From Diphasiastrum complanatum (Eukaryota; Streptophyta; Lycopodiopsida; Lycopodiales; Lycopodiaceae): DNA of 64,000 bases. The translations under genes were made by a program, and so were the position numbers. Positions 1 through 9,814 of this stretch are shown here, in pieces. Within the stretch, counting starts at the first letter, position 1; each line of letters starts with the position of its first letter. The notes under the pieces were generated by a model. That model searched no databases. It was not told where the DNA came from and saw nothing but the letters and a program-made list of their open reading frames with translations. The DNA lies in assembly GCA_029204225.1 (NCBI GenBank), contig CM055095.1:33233732-33297731 (forward strand). The letters are read 5' to 3'.

Positions 1-346
1 AAATCATTGTGCTAAATAATGTGGATGAGTAGTTTATTTTAACGAGGTTTGTAAATCCAACTTGTGGTGTTTGTAGTTATTTAGGACTATTTTCTACATG
101 TGGTACCAAAACAGCCAGATAAGAAAAACAACCTGCTAATGATTTTTGTATGCAAAAAAAGATTAGCAATTTTTTTTAAATAGTCTTACTTTATTTGAAA
201 CACGATTCCATGGCATTTATGCATTCAGATTTTGCTTGATGAAAAAAAAAAACTTGTTTTTATTTACTTCTATCGCCATGGAACTTGCGATTTGAGTGAC
301 AGATGATTTGCCTTTCTTTTTCTCATACTTTCTTATTGATTGGATG
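1..346. other. AT-rich stretch without a recognisable gene
   Basis: A/T-homopolymer-rich sequence with no long open frame and no match to retroelement motifs that I can recognise. It lies downstream (minus strand) of the gypsy protease remnant, where reverse transcriptase would be expected, but no RT motif is readable. Confidence 0.5.
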
Positions 347-1758
347 CTACTCAGAATCCAAAATATATTGATTTGCTTCATGAGCAGTTACAAAAGGTAG
401 ATCAGGCTCATCGCCTTTAAGACAAACCAATGAGTCATTATGCAAGAAAGAGATACTATGAGAAACATAATCTTTCTTTAAGGACTCATTCCTAGCAGAA
501 AACCACTCTTTACCTAGGATTAAATCTACCTTATCAAGATTCATAGCATGAAAAGATAAACTATTTATATAGTTTTGAATCCTGAATGGCACGTGGTAGA
601 CAAAGTGGTCCCAGACCTACTACTCCCCACCAACTGCACCACATACTTGTGGTCACTTGGTGCGGTTGTCAACTGCAGCTTCTGCACTAACTTAGCATTA
701 ATAAAATTATGCGTAGAACCACCCTCGAAAATAACACTCACAGGTTGGCTACCTACGAACCCACTCATATGAATGAGGTCGTGAGGTCCAAAAATTGCAG
801 TGTTGAAACAACAATCTATACTGTTTCATCTGTAAAAGATACATCAATGCAAGAAATAGAAGAATTACCTAGTGTCTCTTCGGGCAGTCCTTGGAAAGGT
901 GCCCCTTCTCCATGCAGGAAAAACAAAACCCGTCACTTTTGGCCTTATCAAAGTCATCTCTCTCCAACCAAGGGTGCTTCTTTTTCTTTCTTGAAGGGGA
1001 AGCTTCATCAACCACTCACTCCTTGCCCTTTTTGAAAGGAGGACCCGTAGTGTCTTTGGATTCCAGCCTTTGTTGTTCTTTGCGGATTACCATGTGCGTA
1101 TAGTCGAAAATCCGAGCGAAACGCACAACTTCCTCTAAGGATTGTGGCTGATTGCAGTAGACCTCCAATTGATATTCTTTGGGCAAGCCCAATATGAAAT
1201 GCAGCTTGAGCACTCCATCTATGCAGTTATAAATTCGTGAAGCACCCGCTTGAAAGTCTTGCAAATAGACATCCAAGGGTTTCGTCCCCATTTGCAATGT
1301 GGCAAATCGACGATAATATTCAAAATCGTCAAGGACATGCATAAAGGCAGTCTTAAAGGCTACCTAGAAGTCATCTCAAGTAGTTGGGACCGTAGCTCGA
1401 TCTTTAAGATCCTGCCACCATGAGCGCTTTACCGCGTAAAAACATGATGGTCATAGAAATCCGCAAGCTATCTAGTAGATCGTGCATGGAAAAATGCGAC
1501 GTCCATCGATCCAACTAGGCCAAGACCACATCTTGGTGTCTATCCTTTTTTCTCTTCGGTAAAAAATTTCGGAGTAAACATCGGGTTGAGGAGTGCTTGC
1601 CGAGATTGGGCCATAGCTCAAATTTCAACCTCCGCCCGTTCATGTTTAAACTGCATGTCAACAATTTGTTGCTGCAACAAATTAATTGCACGCACCATAT
1701 TCTCCATATCAGCCCCGACAGGACTTTGAGCTCGTGTTTCTTCCATAGGAGTGTCCAT
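347..1758 (-). pseudogene. Ty3/gypsy gag-protease remnant
   Basis: Seen on the minus strand in the expected order: an apparent gag start near 1758, a retrotransposon gag segment (1016-1440, with WWQDLKDRAT, then LDDFEYYRRFATLQMG and LGLPKEYQLEV), a CCHC knuckle CFSCMEKGHLSKDC at 884-925, and a retropepsin-like block at 565-768 with GGSTHNFI in place of the usual D-G/T-G-S-T-H active site, followed by a VDLILGKEWF segment (347-592). Gag is the nucleocapsid precursor and the protease would process the polyprotein. Stops interrupt the frame (for example at about 1625 and near 1370). The active-site Asp reads as Glu in FEGGSTH, so the protease is probably dead. RT is not found downstream. Family assignment is from motif order and is fairly secure; the exact lineage is not. 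Confidence 0.75.
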
Positions 1759-2013
1759 GGCAAAAGCAGTATGTAGCTAGAAGCTTCAGGAAAAACAGAG
1801 AACAACAACATAAAAGTTGTCAATAACTGATAACTTGAGAAAAAGACCTCAAGAAACAAATAAGCTTGAGAACTCAAAAACTCTATAAGCAACTTTGAAA
1901 ATGGAGTAGAGGAAGGTGAACGTACCTCCTTTACCCCCTCCCCAAAGCTCCTCTCCAACCTCATGCAAAAAGGACAAGTGGGCCCAAAGAACGGTCCAAT
2001 TTGTCCCTTCTAG

Positions 2014-2026
2014 GCCTTTCATACCA
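2014..2026 (-). promoter_or_regulatory. Degenerate primer-binding site of the gypsy remnant
   Basis: The minus strand reads TGGTATGAAAGGC, which resembles the iMet-type PBS TGGTATCAGAGC, and it lies about 250 bases upstream of the gag start at 1758. The preceding bases end in CCCCACA, consistent with an LTR 3' end. Several mismatches keep this tentative. Confidence 0.35.
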
Positions 2027-2039
2027 TGTGGGGCCACCA

Positions 2040-3094
2040 AATGGTGCCACATGGCCCATGGACCCCAATAGACTATGAAATTTAGTTATAGCCCCTTCTC
2101 CCACCTCCAACTCCTACGTACCATAGCTCTCTCCAAGACTGTGGAGATCTGTAGGTACAGAGAGGGAGAAAAAGAGAAGTATGAATTAAGAAAGGAAAGC
2201 CAGTCCAAGTCCAAGTTTTGGCTTTAGAGTCAATCTTTTAACAAGATTTAGTTCAACTTTGAAGTGTATAATTCATAAGTTGCATAAGATTTACATATTA
2301 GAACTTACCTTTTCAACTTAACTTTCAAAGTTTAGATAAATAAGGCTTTGCTTTAAAAGTTTTCAAAGCAACTTGCTTAGTGAGCGGGGTCGTGGGAAAG
2401 CGCACTACCTCCCCTTCCTCTGCCTGTCAAATCAAGCTATCAACAACAACAACCAGGAGAGGGTATAAACCCCCCCCCCCCTTGCATACACTATGGCAAA
2501 TGAGACACTGCCCGCGCGCGCTATCTGCATTGTTGGTAGCGCTCTACCTGTGGACCACCTTCTTGTAACAACAACAACACCCCCCCATACAGATTCAAAT
2601 AGGTACACATAGGTACCAAAATAAACCTCGAGATGGAGGTGGACAGGTCCTCAGACAGGCTCTGTACCTACCATGAGCCAGAACTTCCAAGCCCCCTCCC
2701 TTGTTTAGTTAACTGTTAGATTTTATTTTTCCAAAACAAAGGCTTATAAGGGGGTTTCATAAAAAGCAAAACCATTCTTTAAACTTCATAAGGTTTAAAA
2801 TGATTCCTTAACAACAAGTCTAATAAGTTTCTAAGAAACTTAAGTATAAAGTTGTCAAGAATACTTTAAATTGAATTCCAACTCTTTCTTATACAAACCA
2901 GAAGCTTAAGGTTTGAATAAAAAAAAGGAAAACAATAGTGAATAGCTTGTTTAGAAGAATACAAGCCTAATGCCAACCTTTATCCAAAATAAACTTGAAC
3001 AAAGGTTAAAAGTCAAACAGCCACATTCCATTAAAAGGAATACCAAACCTCAAAAGCGAATAAGAGAACTTGTGCACCTTTAAGAGAATCGACT
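2040..3094. other. Non-coding stretch with C-runs and CAA repeats
   Basis: No gene recognised. Between about 2375 and 2600 there are two modules, each flanked by CAA-type repeats (AACAACAACAACA near 2440 and AACAACAACAACAC near 2570) with C-runs and a short GC-rich block (CCCGCGCGCG). On the minus strand each module would end in GTTGTTGTTG, a style of tail known from some SINEs, but I could not identify clear polymerase III A and B boxes. The rest is AT-rich and probably LTR sequence. Confidence 0.35.
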
Positions 3095-3106
3095 ACTCTG
3101 ATACCA
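3095..3106 (-). promoter_or_regulatory. Primer-binding site, iMet type
   Basis: The minus strand reads TGGTATCAGAGT, matching the common plant iMet PBS at 11 of 12 positions. It marks an LTR end just above 3106 on the minus strand. Confidence 0.65.
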
Positions 3107-3640
3107 ACTATTAAAGCTCCCTAAGATCTTCGACTACCTTGAAGGTTTCGCACACCCCATACTAGTGATGATGCACCGTATCCGCCCATCCATAGGGTCA
3201 CAACCGACCCACCCCCATGCACTAGAGCTATCGAGACATAATCATGCCTAGTTGAGCCTCCTACGATAATTGGCTTCCCATACCACCAACCATCGCATTC
3301 AACTCTCTCTAGCACACATCTCTTGGCCTGGAGATACATCCTTGCTCATGCACGTGCTCTCCATCCACCAACTCCTGGGTAGATTGAGTGAATGGAAAGA
3401 GAGAAACCCCACCACTATATAGACATAACATAGTGGGTCCCATCAAGCATGGTCTCGCTGGCATCATGTGACCTCCTAGGATGGTGACGCGTGGCACCCA
3501 AACATGTCAATAATGCCAGGACCTGCGTCATGCCCCTTGCAAGGCCGTCACTGAAGGGTGTACCGTTATGGTACATAATAGGAGTACACAAGCCCAAGGA
3601 CACCACAACAAAATGGAGTGGTCAAGAGGAGGAATAGAAC
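3107..3640 (-). mobile_element. Probable LTR upstream of the 3095 PBS
   Basis: The sequence immediately upstream (minus strand) of the PBS has no coding content. It carries a TATA-like CTATATAG at 3415-3422, appropriate for an LTR promoter reading on the minus strand. The far boundary is not defined: a plus-strand copia coding fragment begins near 3640. Supported only by position, PBS and TATA. Confidence 0.4.
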
Positions 3641-4925
3641 CTTATGTGAAGGAGCCAAAGCCATGAGGTTACGTGCAAATCTTCCTAAATCCTTTTGGGA
3701 TCAAGTTTTGTTGTGTGCTAAGTTTCTATGAAATAGATGGCCGGGTGCACAAGTGTTTGGAATTGACTATGATGAGACCTTTGCACCCGTTGCAAAGATG
3801 GTAAGCATTTGGGTCATCATATCTCTTGTGACACTTTTTGGATGGGATCTATAGCAATTGGGTATCACAAATCCATTATTTAATGGTGATATTTAGGAGG
3901 AGGTGTTTTGGCAAGCCTACTCATGTGTGTTTTCTACAAAAGTAGGCACCAAGGAGTTGGTATGCTTAGCTTAACATCTTTCTACTTTTTCAAAATTTCA
4001 AGATGAGTGAGTGTATGATCATTCACTTTACTATAGGTTTGTTGGAAATGATATTACCATTTTACGAATCTATGTGGTTGATATCATTTTGAGTGGAGGC
4101 AACAATCAAGATATTGATGATATCAAGATGGCACTAAATAAAGAGTTTGATGTGCATGATCTTGGTCTTTTGCATTATATATTGGGAATAGAAATATTTA
4201 GAAGTTCTCAATCTACTTTCATTTGTCAAGAAAAGTATGCCAATTCTATTGTAAAAACATTTCATATGGTAGAGCTAAATCTTCTGATACATTGATGGAG
4301 TCAAATGTAAAGCTCACTATAAGAGGTAATGAAAGATCCTTCAAGGACAATACTCTCTACATGAAGCTAGTTGGATCACTCATATATCTAACCATCACAA
4401 AACCTGATCTTAGTTATTGTGTTGGTAGATTAAGTCAATTTATGCATGATCCTTGTGTGGAACATTGGAAGCTAGGCAAGAGAGTATTGAGGTACATCTT
4501 GGGTTCTAGAGATTTTAGCATTGTTTATGGAGGATTATCACCTAACTTGTATGGATTTTCAGATTTGGACTTTGATAGAGATCAAAAGGATAGGAAATTC
4601 ATAATTGCACATGCTATTTTTATAGGTGATGGAGGATGTCGAAGAAACATGCAACAATCTCATATCTTCTAGTGAGGCCGAGTACAAAGCCTTGATTGAC
4701 TTCATGCACAAAGGAGATACTTTGGATCAAAAGGATGGTAATGGATTTTCACTTGCTGGATTTTTTAGAGAGTTCAATCATCTTTTGTGATAACCTTTCA
4801 GCCCCCAACTATTGGCAAGCAATCCTATTTTTCATGCAAGGACAATCATTTTGAAGTGGCTTATCATTTTGTGAGAGAACAAGTTATGGCAAAGGAGGTG
4901 GAGCTTCAACATGTCTTGAAGTGCT
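3640..4925 (+). pseudogene. Ty1/copia integrase end, RT and RNase H remnant
   Basis: Plus-strand frames read in copia pol order: RANLPKSFWDQ (end of integrase), FGIDYDETFAPVAKM (start of RVT_2, near 3760), HDLGLLHYILGIEI (4150-4195), GSLIYLTITKPDLSY (4370-4410), then FHARTxHFEVAYHFVRE (4830-4880), the end of copia RNase H. The YVDD catalytic box reads YVVD at about 4070-4081, so RT is inactive. Several stops and frameshifts break it. RT and RNase H would have copied the element RNA into DNA. At about 4920 it abuts an opposite-strand copia gag fragment, marking a recombination or insertion junction. Confidence 0.8.
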
Positions 4926-5047
4926 AGTCTTGCCTTCTTATATTTGACCAACTCTTGTCCTCCAAGAGGCTCATCCTCTTCATGAAGCACTAATTCAAAG
5001 AGATCTTGGAGCACTAATAGTGACTCCATTCTCAGACTCGATTTCAA
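4916..5047 (-). pseudogene. Ty1/copia gag N-terminal fragment
   Basis: The minus strand reads RMESLLVLQDLFELV then EEDEPLGGQELVKYKKARLALQ, the typical start of copia gag (a KMRMESLL-like segment, then the first helices of the UBN2-type gag domain). It lies about 90 bases downstream of a minus-strand PBS (5134-5145), the right distance for a copia gag start. It ends at the junction with the plus-strand RNase H remnant, so only about 44 codons survive. Confidence 0.55.
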
Positions 5048-5133
5048 CTCGCCCTCACAAGATAACTAGTTTTCTAGCAACAAACTTGTTAAAAATGGAT
5101 TGTCCTTGATCATTTATTATCCTCTTGTACTTC

Positions 5134-5145
5134 GCTCTGATACCA
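5134..5145 (-). promoter_or_regulatory. Primer-binding site, iMet type
   Basis: The minus strand reads TGGTATCAGAGC exactly. The preceding bases end in TTTCAGCA, the CA expected at an LTR 3' end, so the LTR/internal boundary is at 5145/5146. Confidence 0.75.
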
Positions 5146-5470
5146 TGCTGAAATTATAGTAATTAGGACCATACATGAGCCTAGAAAAGACTCCAAGAGT
5201 GATTACCTGATTGATCCACCTATCTATTGCAAAACTAGTCACCAATTTCTTGATCCAGATTAGCAATTTAGAATCCCGCAATCAAGAGTTTAAAATACAA
5301 TGATCAAACATGCACAAGACATTTGTAGAGGCAATAGTTTAATAGCTTGCTTCATATCATAAGATGATTCTATCAAATTGATAGAATAATAGCTTTTTTT
5401 AAAATAATTGTAGTAGGTTTTATATTTCATTCTTAATTCACTGCTAGTTATCACTATCATATAGGCTAAG
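5146..5470 (-). mobile_element. LTR (3' part) upstream of the 5134 PBS
   Basis: Non-coding sequence upstream of the PBS on the minus strand, ending in CA at the PBS. The start of this LTR is not visible: a plus-strand copia gag starts at 5478, so the LTR is probably truncated somewhere between 5300 and 5470. Confidence 0.4.
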
Positions 5471-5477
5471 TTCCATA

Positions 5478-6250
5478 TGGATTCTCAAAGTAAGGTTGGT
5501 TTCAACATAGACAAGCTCGATGGATCCAAATTTTTAGGATGAAAACTGCTAATGGCCAAGGAATTGTATGATGTTGTCATAGGTGTTGAAGCAAAGCTTG
5601 ATGCAGATGATGCAACAATATCTAGATGGATGCTAAAGGATGGCAAAGCTTTTGCGCTGATCATCCTCAACATTTCATATATTCAGATTAGCCATGTATC
5701 CAAAGCTCACACATCAAAAGAAGTCTCGAATATTCTCATCACATTGTATGACATGAGGGACATAACTTTCAAGTTACATCTTAGAAGAAAAATTTTCTCC
5801 CTTAGGATATCTAATAGTCATTCATTGTAAAATAACATAAGCTAGTTCAAGAACCTCTTGTAGCATATGGGAGCTATCGGATCAGTCATCAACGATCAAG
5901 ACATAGTTATGACACTACTATCGAGCCTACCATCTACATACAAAATTGGGTAATGATTATGACACACTCAGATTTAACTCTTTCTAGAATAATCGTTATG
6001 TTGTTGCAGGAAGAAAATTTTAGAAATGGTGTTTCGAACTCTTCGAATACAGACTCACACGTCCTAGAAGCAAAAGAAGAAAAGCAAGAAACAATTCAAA
6101 TCAAATTAGAAGCAGTCAGTAACCTAGAATCAAGAGCATTCATTGAATCCACAAACAAGAAAGAAGATGTTTTGCAAGTACTACAAGCACACCAATCACG
6201 AGATTCAAGATTGCAGGATATTGAAAGCCAAAAACAACAAAGAAATAATT
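5478..6250 (+). pseudogene. Ty1/copia gag remnant
   Basis: Starts at an ATG at 5478 with KLDGSKFL, the usual gag opening (leader then a W-containing block). It continues with LMAKELYDVVIGVEAK, SHVSKAHTSKE and LYDMRDITFKLHLRRKIFSLR (UBN2-type gag), then GAIGSVINDQDIVMTLLSSL. Around 6090-6250 it becomes polar and Gln/Lys-rich. Stops at about 5538, 5829 and 5952 break the frame. No PBS or LTR can be assigned upstream on this strand, so only the gag survives. Confidence 0.75.
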
Positions 6251-6706
6251 GAATCACCAAGCTAATGTAGTTGCAGAAACATCCCATGCCCCCAATTAAG
6301 AAGTAGATGATGTTAATCACAAAGTGTGCATGCGAATTTGTCATTGGTTTCCTCATTACAACTCATTGGTGGTCTACGACTTGTGAACCAACTTGCTTGT
6401 CTATATGCTAGACTCATTTGACAAGACAAAACTAAACAAAAATCAAATAAACATTATAGATTTTTCTATGTTAAAAGTGCATTGTTTGTGAATAAGTTTG
6501 TAACAACATTTTTTATTTGACTTTGACTTCGTTATTGTGATGATTATACCATTGTTGTCTAGCCTTGCATCCAATTTTAGTCAATAACATTGTTTGGAGA
6601 GATTTCTATTTTCAAACATTTCTAATATAAATTTTCTTTTCATGGCAAGGCCTTTAGGATAAGTTTGAATATTTTCAAGTTTCAATCACAACGATAGGAT
6701 ACAGGG
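6251..6706. other. AT-rich stretch, no gene recognised
   Basis: No coding motif beyond a possible continuation of the preceding gag. It ends at the 3' LTR boundary of the minus-strand gypsy element at 6707. Confidence 0.4.
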
Positions 6707-7251
6707 TCTCATGTGCCATACCTCTCAATCCAAGCCAAGCAAGCTAGAATAAGGAGGCAACCACCACACCTATACTGAAGAGAACGAAAGATGAGCAATA
6801 ACCACAAGCTATGACAAAGCTCATATCAAAATGAAGCTAAAAATGGGATGGATTCCATAATGGAGAGTGAGGAGTACATGGATTCATGTGATGGAGCACA
6901 TGAGACCTAGCAAGATCAAGATCCCAAGGCTCACATTCACAAAGGAGGAAGAGGAGATGGAGCTCCTAGTTCTCTCAATTGCAAATGAGCCAAAAGATTC
7001 CAAAAGTGATGTCCCTTGCCTATTTATAGGCAATCCCACGCTCATTCAATGAATTTAAATGCTCCATTTAAGTAGTCTTGAAGAAGATGTCATGTCCAAC
7101 AACTTGCTCCATAGTTGTAAATCCAAGGTTGTTTAAATTAAACCCATCTGATAGCTTTAGTCTATAACTTGCTTTTCCATTAAGGAGAAAAGATGGCTGA
7201 AGAAGTGATGGATGAAATACCATATTGCTTTTTGGCAATCAAATCACGACA
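6707..7251 (-). mobile_element. 3' LTR of an internally deleted gypsy element
   Basis: The first about 130 bases (6707-6835) are repeated at 9614-9737 next to a PBS, which identifies them as the 3' end of an LTR. Reading on the minus strand, the LTR begins TGTCGTGATT at 7251 and ends ATGAGA at 6707 (ATGACA in the other copy), so the ends form a short TGTC...GACA inverted repeat. A TATA box TATAAATA lies at 7021-7028 (minus). Length is about 545 bp, unremarkable for an LTR. Confidence 0.75.
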
Positions 7252-7262
7252 TCCTCTTTTGT
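7252..7262 (-). promoter_or_regulatory. Polypurine tract
   Basis: The minus strand reads ACAAAAGAGGA directly before the LTR start TGTCGTG. Position and composition fit a plus-strand primer for reverse transcription. Confidence 0.65.
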
Positions 7263-7331
7263 CTACTTCTTCGTGGCAATTTAAATAATCTATCTAATTC
7301 CTTCAAGATCATATTTTAACATTGCATCTGA

Positions 7332-8200
7332 CTATGTTGGCTTGAAGATTTTGTCATATTGTTGAATAACTGGTTTGTAATTGATCAATCCAATTGCTTG
7401 GATGGTAACCATTGGCCTTGCATCTAAATTGTTGAGATCCCATATGGAAAAAATATCATTAGAATCATAGCCCAATATAGAGACTAATAAAATTGAACTG
7501 ATCATCTTTAAAGATAACAATTGCTATTCGGAATGAATATTCATTTCCAACAAGATAGAGGAAATGAGAGGTTGGCAAATAGTAATGATATCTCCTTCAC
7601 TCAAAGTTTCTCCGAGAAATCTTTCATAAGATACACAATCATGCCCAAAATTATCATTGTCCCTTGTTCAGTTCATGTTCTATGATACGAACACAAGATC
7701 TTATGTTGGATATTGACAAAATCAAGTCTTCTAATATATATCCTTAGATAAACAAGCTCTTATCTCAGGCTTCAAGCCTAAAATATAGTGCATTGTATTA
7801 AATTGCTCCACCTAATAACCATATATGTTCATAATCTAATGGAAGTCATTGAAATAGCTCTCAATAGTAGACGTCTGTTGGGTAGAATGCCTTACTTGGC
7901 CATCTGCATGTTCGAGTTCCTCGATGCACTTTTGTACAAAGATTGGCCATTTATCATTGGTAATTTGAGATTGCATCCAATATTGCCACCAATTTTTTGC
8001 AAATCCATCAACGTATGTTCTTGCAAATAGAATCTTGTCAGTCACTACTTGGATGTGATTGAAAATACCTGTCAAAGATGTCCAACCATGTTCTCACATC
8101 CATGTGAGCAATTCTACCATCAAACTTGTGGAAAACATGTCATCTCTGCACCATAGGTTGAGAAAGTTGGTCCATATAAGGATATTGGTAATGATGACGT
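7332..8200 (-). pseudogene. Gypsy gag (and possible protease) remnant
   Basis: The minus strand carries a retrotransposon gag signature: FDGRIAHMDVRTWLDIF, then ILFARTYVDGFAKNWW, WPIFVQKCIEELEHADG and FILGLKPEIRAYLR (about 8150 down to 7740). Further downstream a block with SILGYDSNDIF (7332-7520) may be protease-region sequence, but it has no readable active site. No RT, RNase H or integrase is present between gag and the LTR, so the element was non-autonomous or was internally deleted. Frameshifts and stops interrupt the frame. Confidence 0.65.
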
Positions 8201-9597
8201 TTTGATTGACGTGAATTTAGCTCATTATCACTATCACAACTATAAGCACCACCAATTATGTTGACTCATCTGGTAGCTTGTTGATCATCATAATCATCAA
8301 AATATTTTTCTCTTTGTTTCAGACAATCTCCATATGATTCATGTTGTCCGCATTGATTAGATTCGCCATCGTTGTACTCATAATATTGATCTTCACAATT
8401 AGAGTTAGATTGATTCTTGTCTTCTAAATCACTGTCCTATTCATAGTCAGAATCAGAATCAACATCCATCTTGTGAATCAAAGGACCTCTAGGTTATGGG
8501 TACACAAAGTTGAAGTTATGCACAACGGAATTTAAGCGGCCTAAATGCTCTTTCCCACCCACTTAAAATTTCTGAATCCTCAAAGAACGAACATATAATT
8601 GTAAAATGATTATCCTCAACTTGTAGATCACCACACACAAAACAACTTTGCTTTTTACAACACCAAAATCTGAGGTCAAGTAAAAATAAAAAGTGGATAT
8701 AGAGAATTTGTGAGTTCCGTACACTTGATATCGAATTCAAGTGCAAACAAATTGTTAGAACAGGAGCAGAGTGAAAAATGCGCTCGAAATCGATATTGGA
8801 AACAATTTTTATTTTTTTTTGGGATATTAGTTTCAAGCACAAATAGGATAGTCAAACTTTTTGAATAGTTTGATTGCGCCTAAAGCGATATTGCAAAAAA
8901 TTAAAAATTCTAATTCTAATTTTTTTTGAAAAAATGACTTAAAAGAAATCTGCAAGTCTTTCAAAGTGAAGAAGCTGAAAAAAATTGACAACAATTTTTT
9001 TTTTGGAAGTGCTTCTCTCCCACCAAAAAATACAAAAGAAAACTCTAGAATTTTGGCAAATTTGACCCAACTTCACTGATTTGATTGTAGCTCTCTTAAT
9101 ATTGATTCAAATCATAGAAAATCAGTACCTGTAGAGAGCTAAGAACAAGCTCTATCAACCTATCAATTAGATCAATAATTGAAGGTGATTTGATAGGTCA
9201 AATTTACAACAGAACAAGTCCAAAATTTTTGAAGAGACCATGATCTAAAAGCTTATGTAAAGAAACTAGGATGAAATCCTCAAATCAAATCTAAAAATCC
9301 TGAACAAAGTGAAAGCCAATTTGTAACCCCTATTTTGATAGCTTTTGGGAAAATTGCAATAAGTTTTGCACCCGTTATCGAAATTGCTTGCAAATTGGTG
9401 CAAATGAAAGCTAACGCAAATATCTAAAAAGCTATGAAATCAAATTAGAGATTAAAAATGAAATTGAATGCTAAAAATTGATCTAAATAGACCTGAAAAT
9501 TTAAAAGTTTAAAAATAACAAAAAGAAAGTCACAACAGCAATAAATTCTTCAATTGAAATGAGATTCGTGTTGAATCAAATGATTATTGGATATTAA
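8201..9597 (-). other. Long 5' leader of the deleted gypsy element
   Basis: About 1.4 kb between PBS and recognisable gag with no convincing coding frame. It is rich in T-runs and A-runs (for example near 8810 and 8995). I treat it as untranslated leader or decayed N-terminal sequence. Confidence 0.4.
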
Positions 9598-9609
9598 GCT
9601 CTGATACCA
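9598..9609 (-). promoter_or_regulatory. Primer-binding site, iMet type
   Basis: The minus strand reads TGGTATCAGAGC exactly, four bases after the LTR end GACA. Confidence 0.8.
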
Positions 9610-9613
9610 CAAA

Positions 9614-9737
9614 TGTCATATGCCATACATCTCAATCCAAGCCAAGCAAGCTAGAATAAGGAGGCAACCACCACACCTATGTTGAAGAGAACCAAGGATG
9701 AGTAATAACCACAAGCTAACACAAAGATCATATCAAA
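9614..9737 (-). mobile_element. Truncated 5' LTR of the deleted gypsy element
   Basis: This closely matches 6707-6835 (shared blocks such as CTCAATCCAAGCCAAGCAAG). Homology stops at about 9737, close to where the 2.6-kb inverted-repeat arm begins (9812). The 5' part of the LTR is missing, presumably removed or displaced by the arm insertion. Confidence 0.75.
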
Positions 9738-9814
9738 GTTGGCTCATTGATGCACCAGTTTCTTGTAATAGCTAATAACAGAAGTCAAATTCGTTGTCCT
9801 CAACTGAAGACGAA

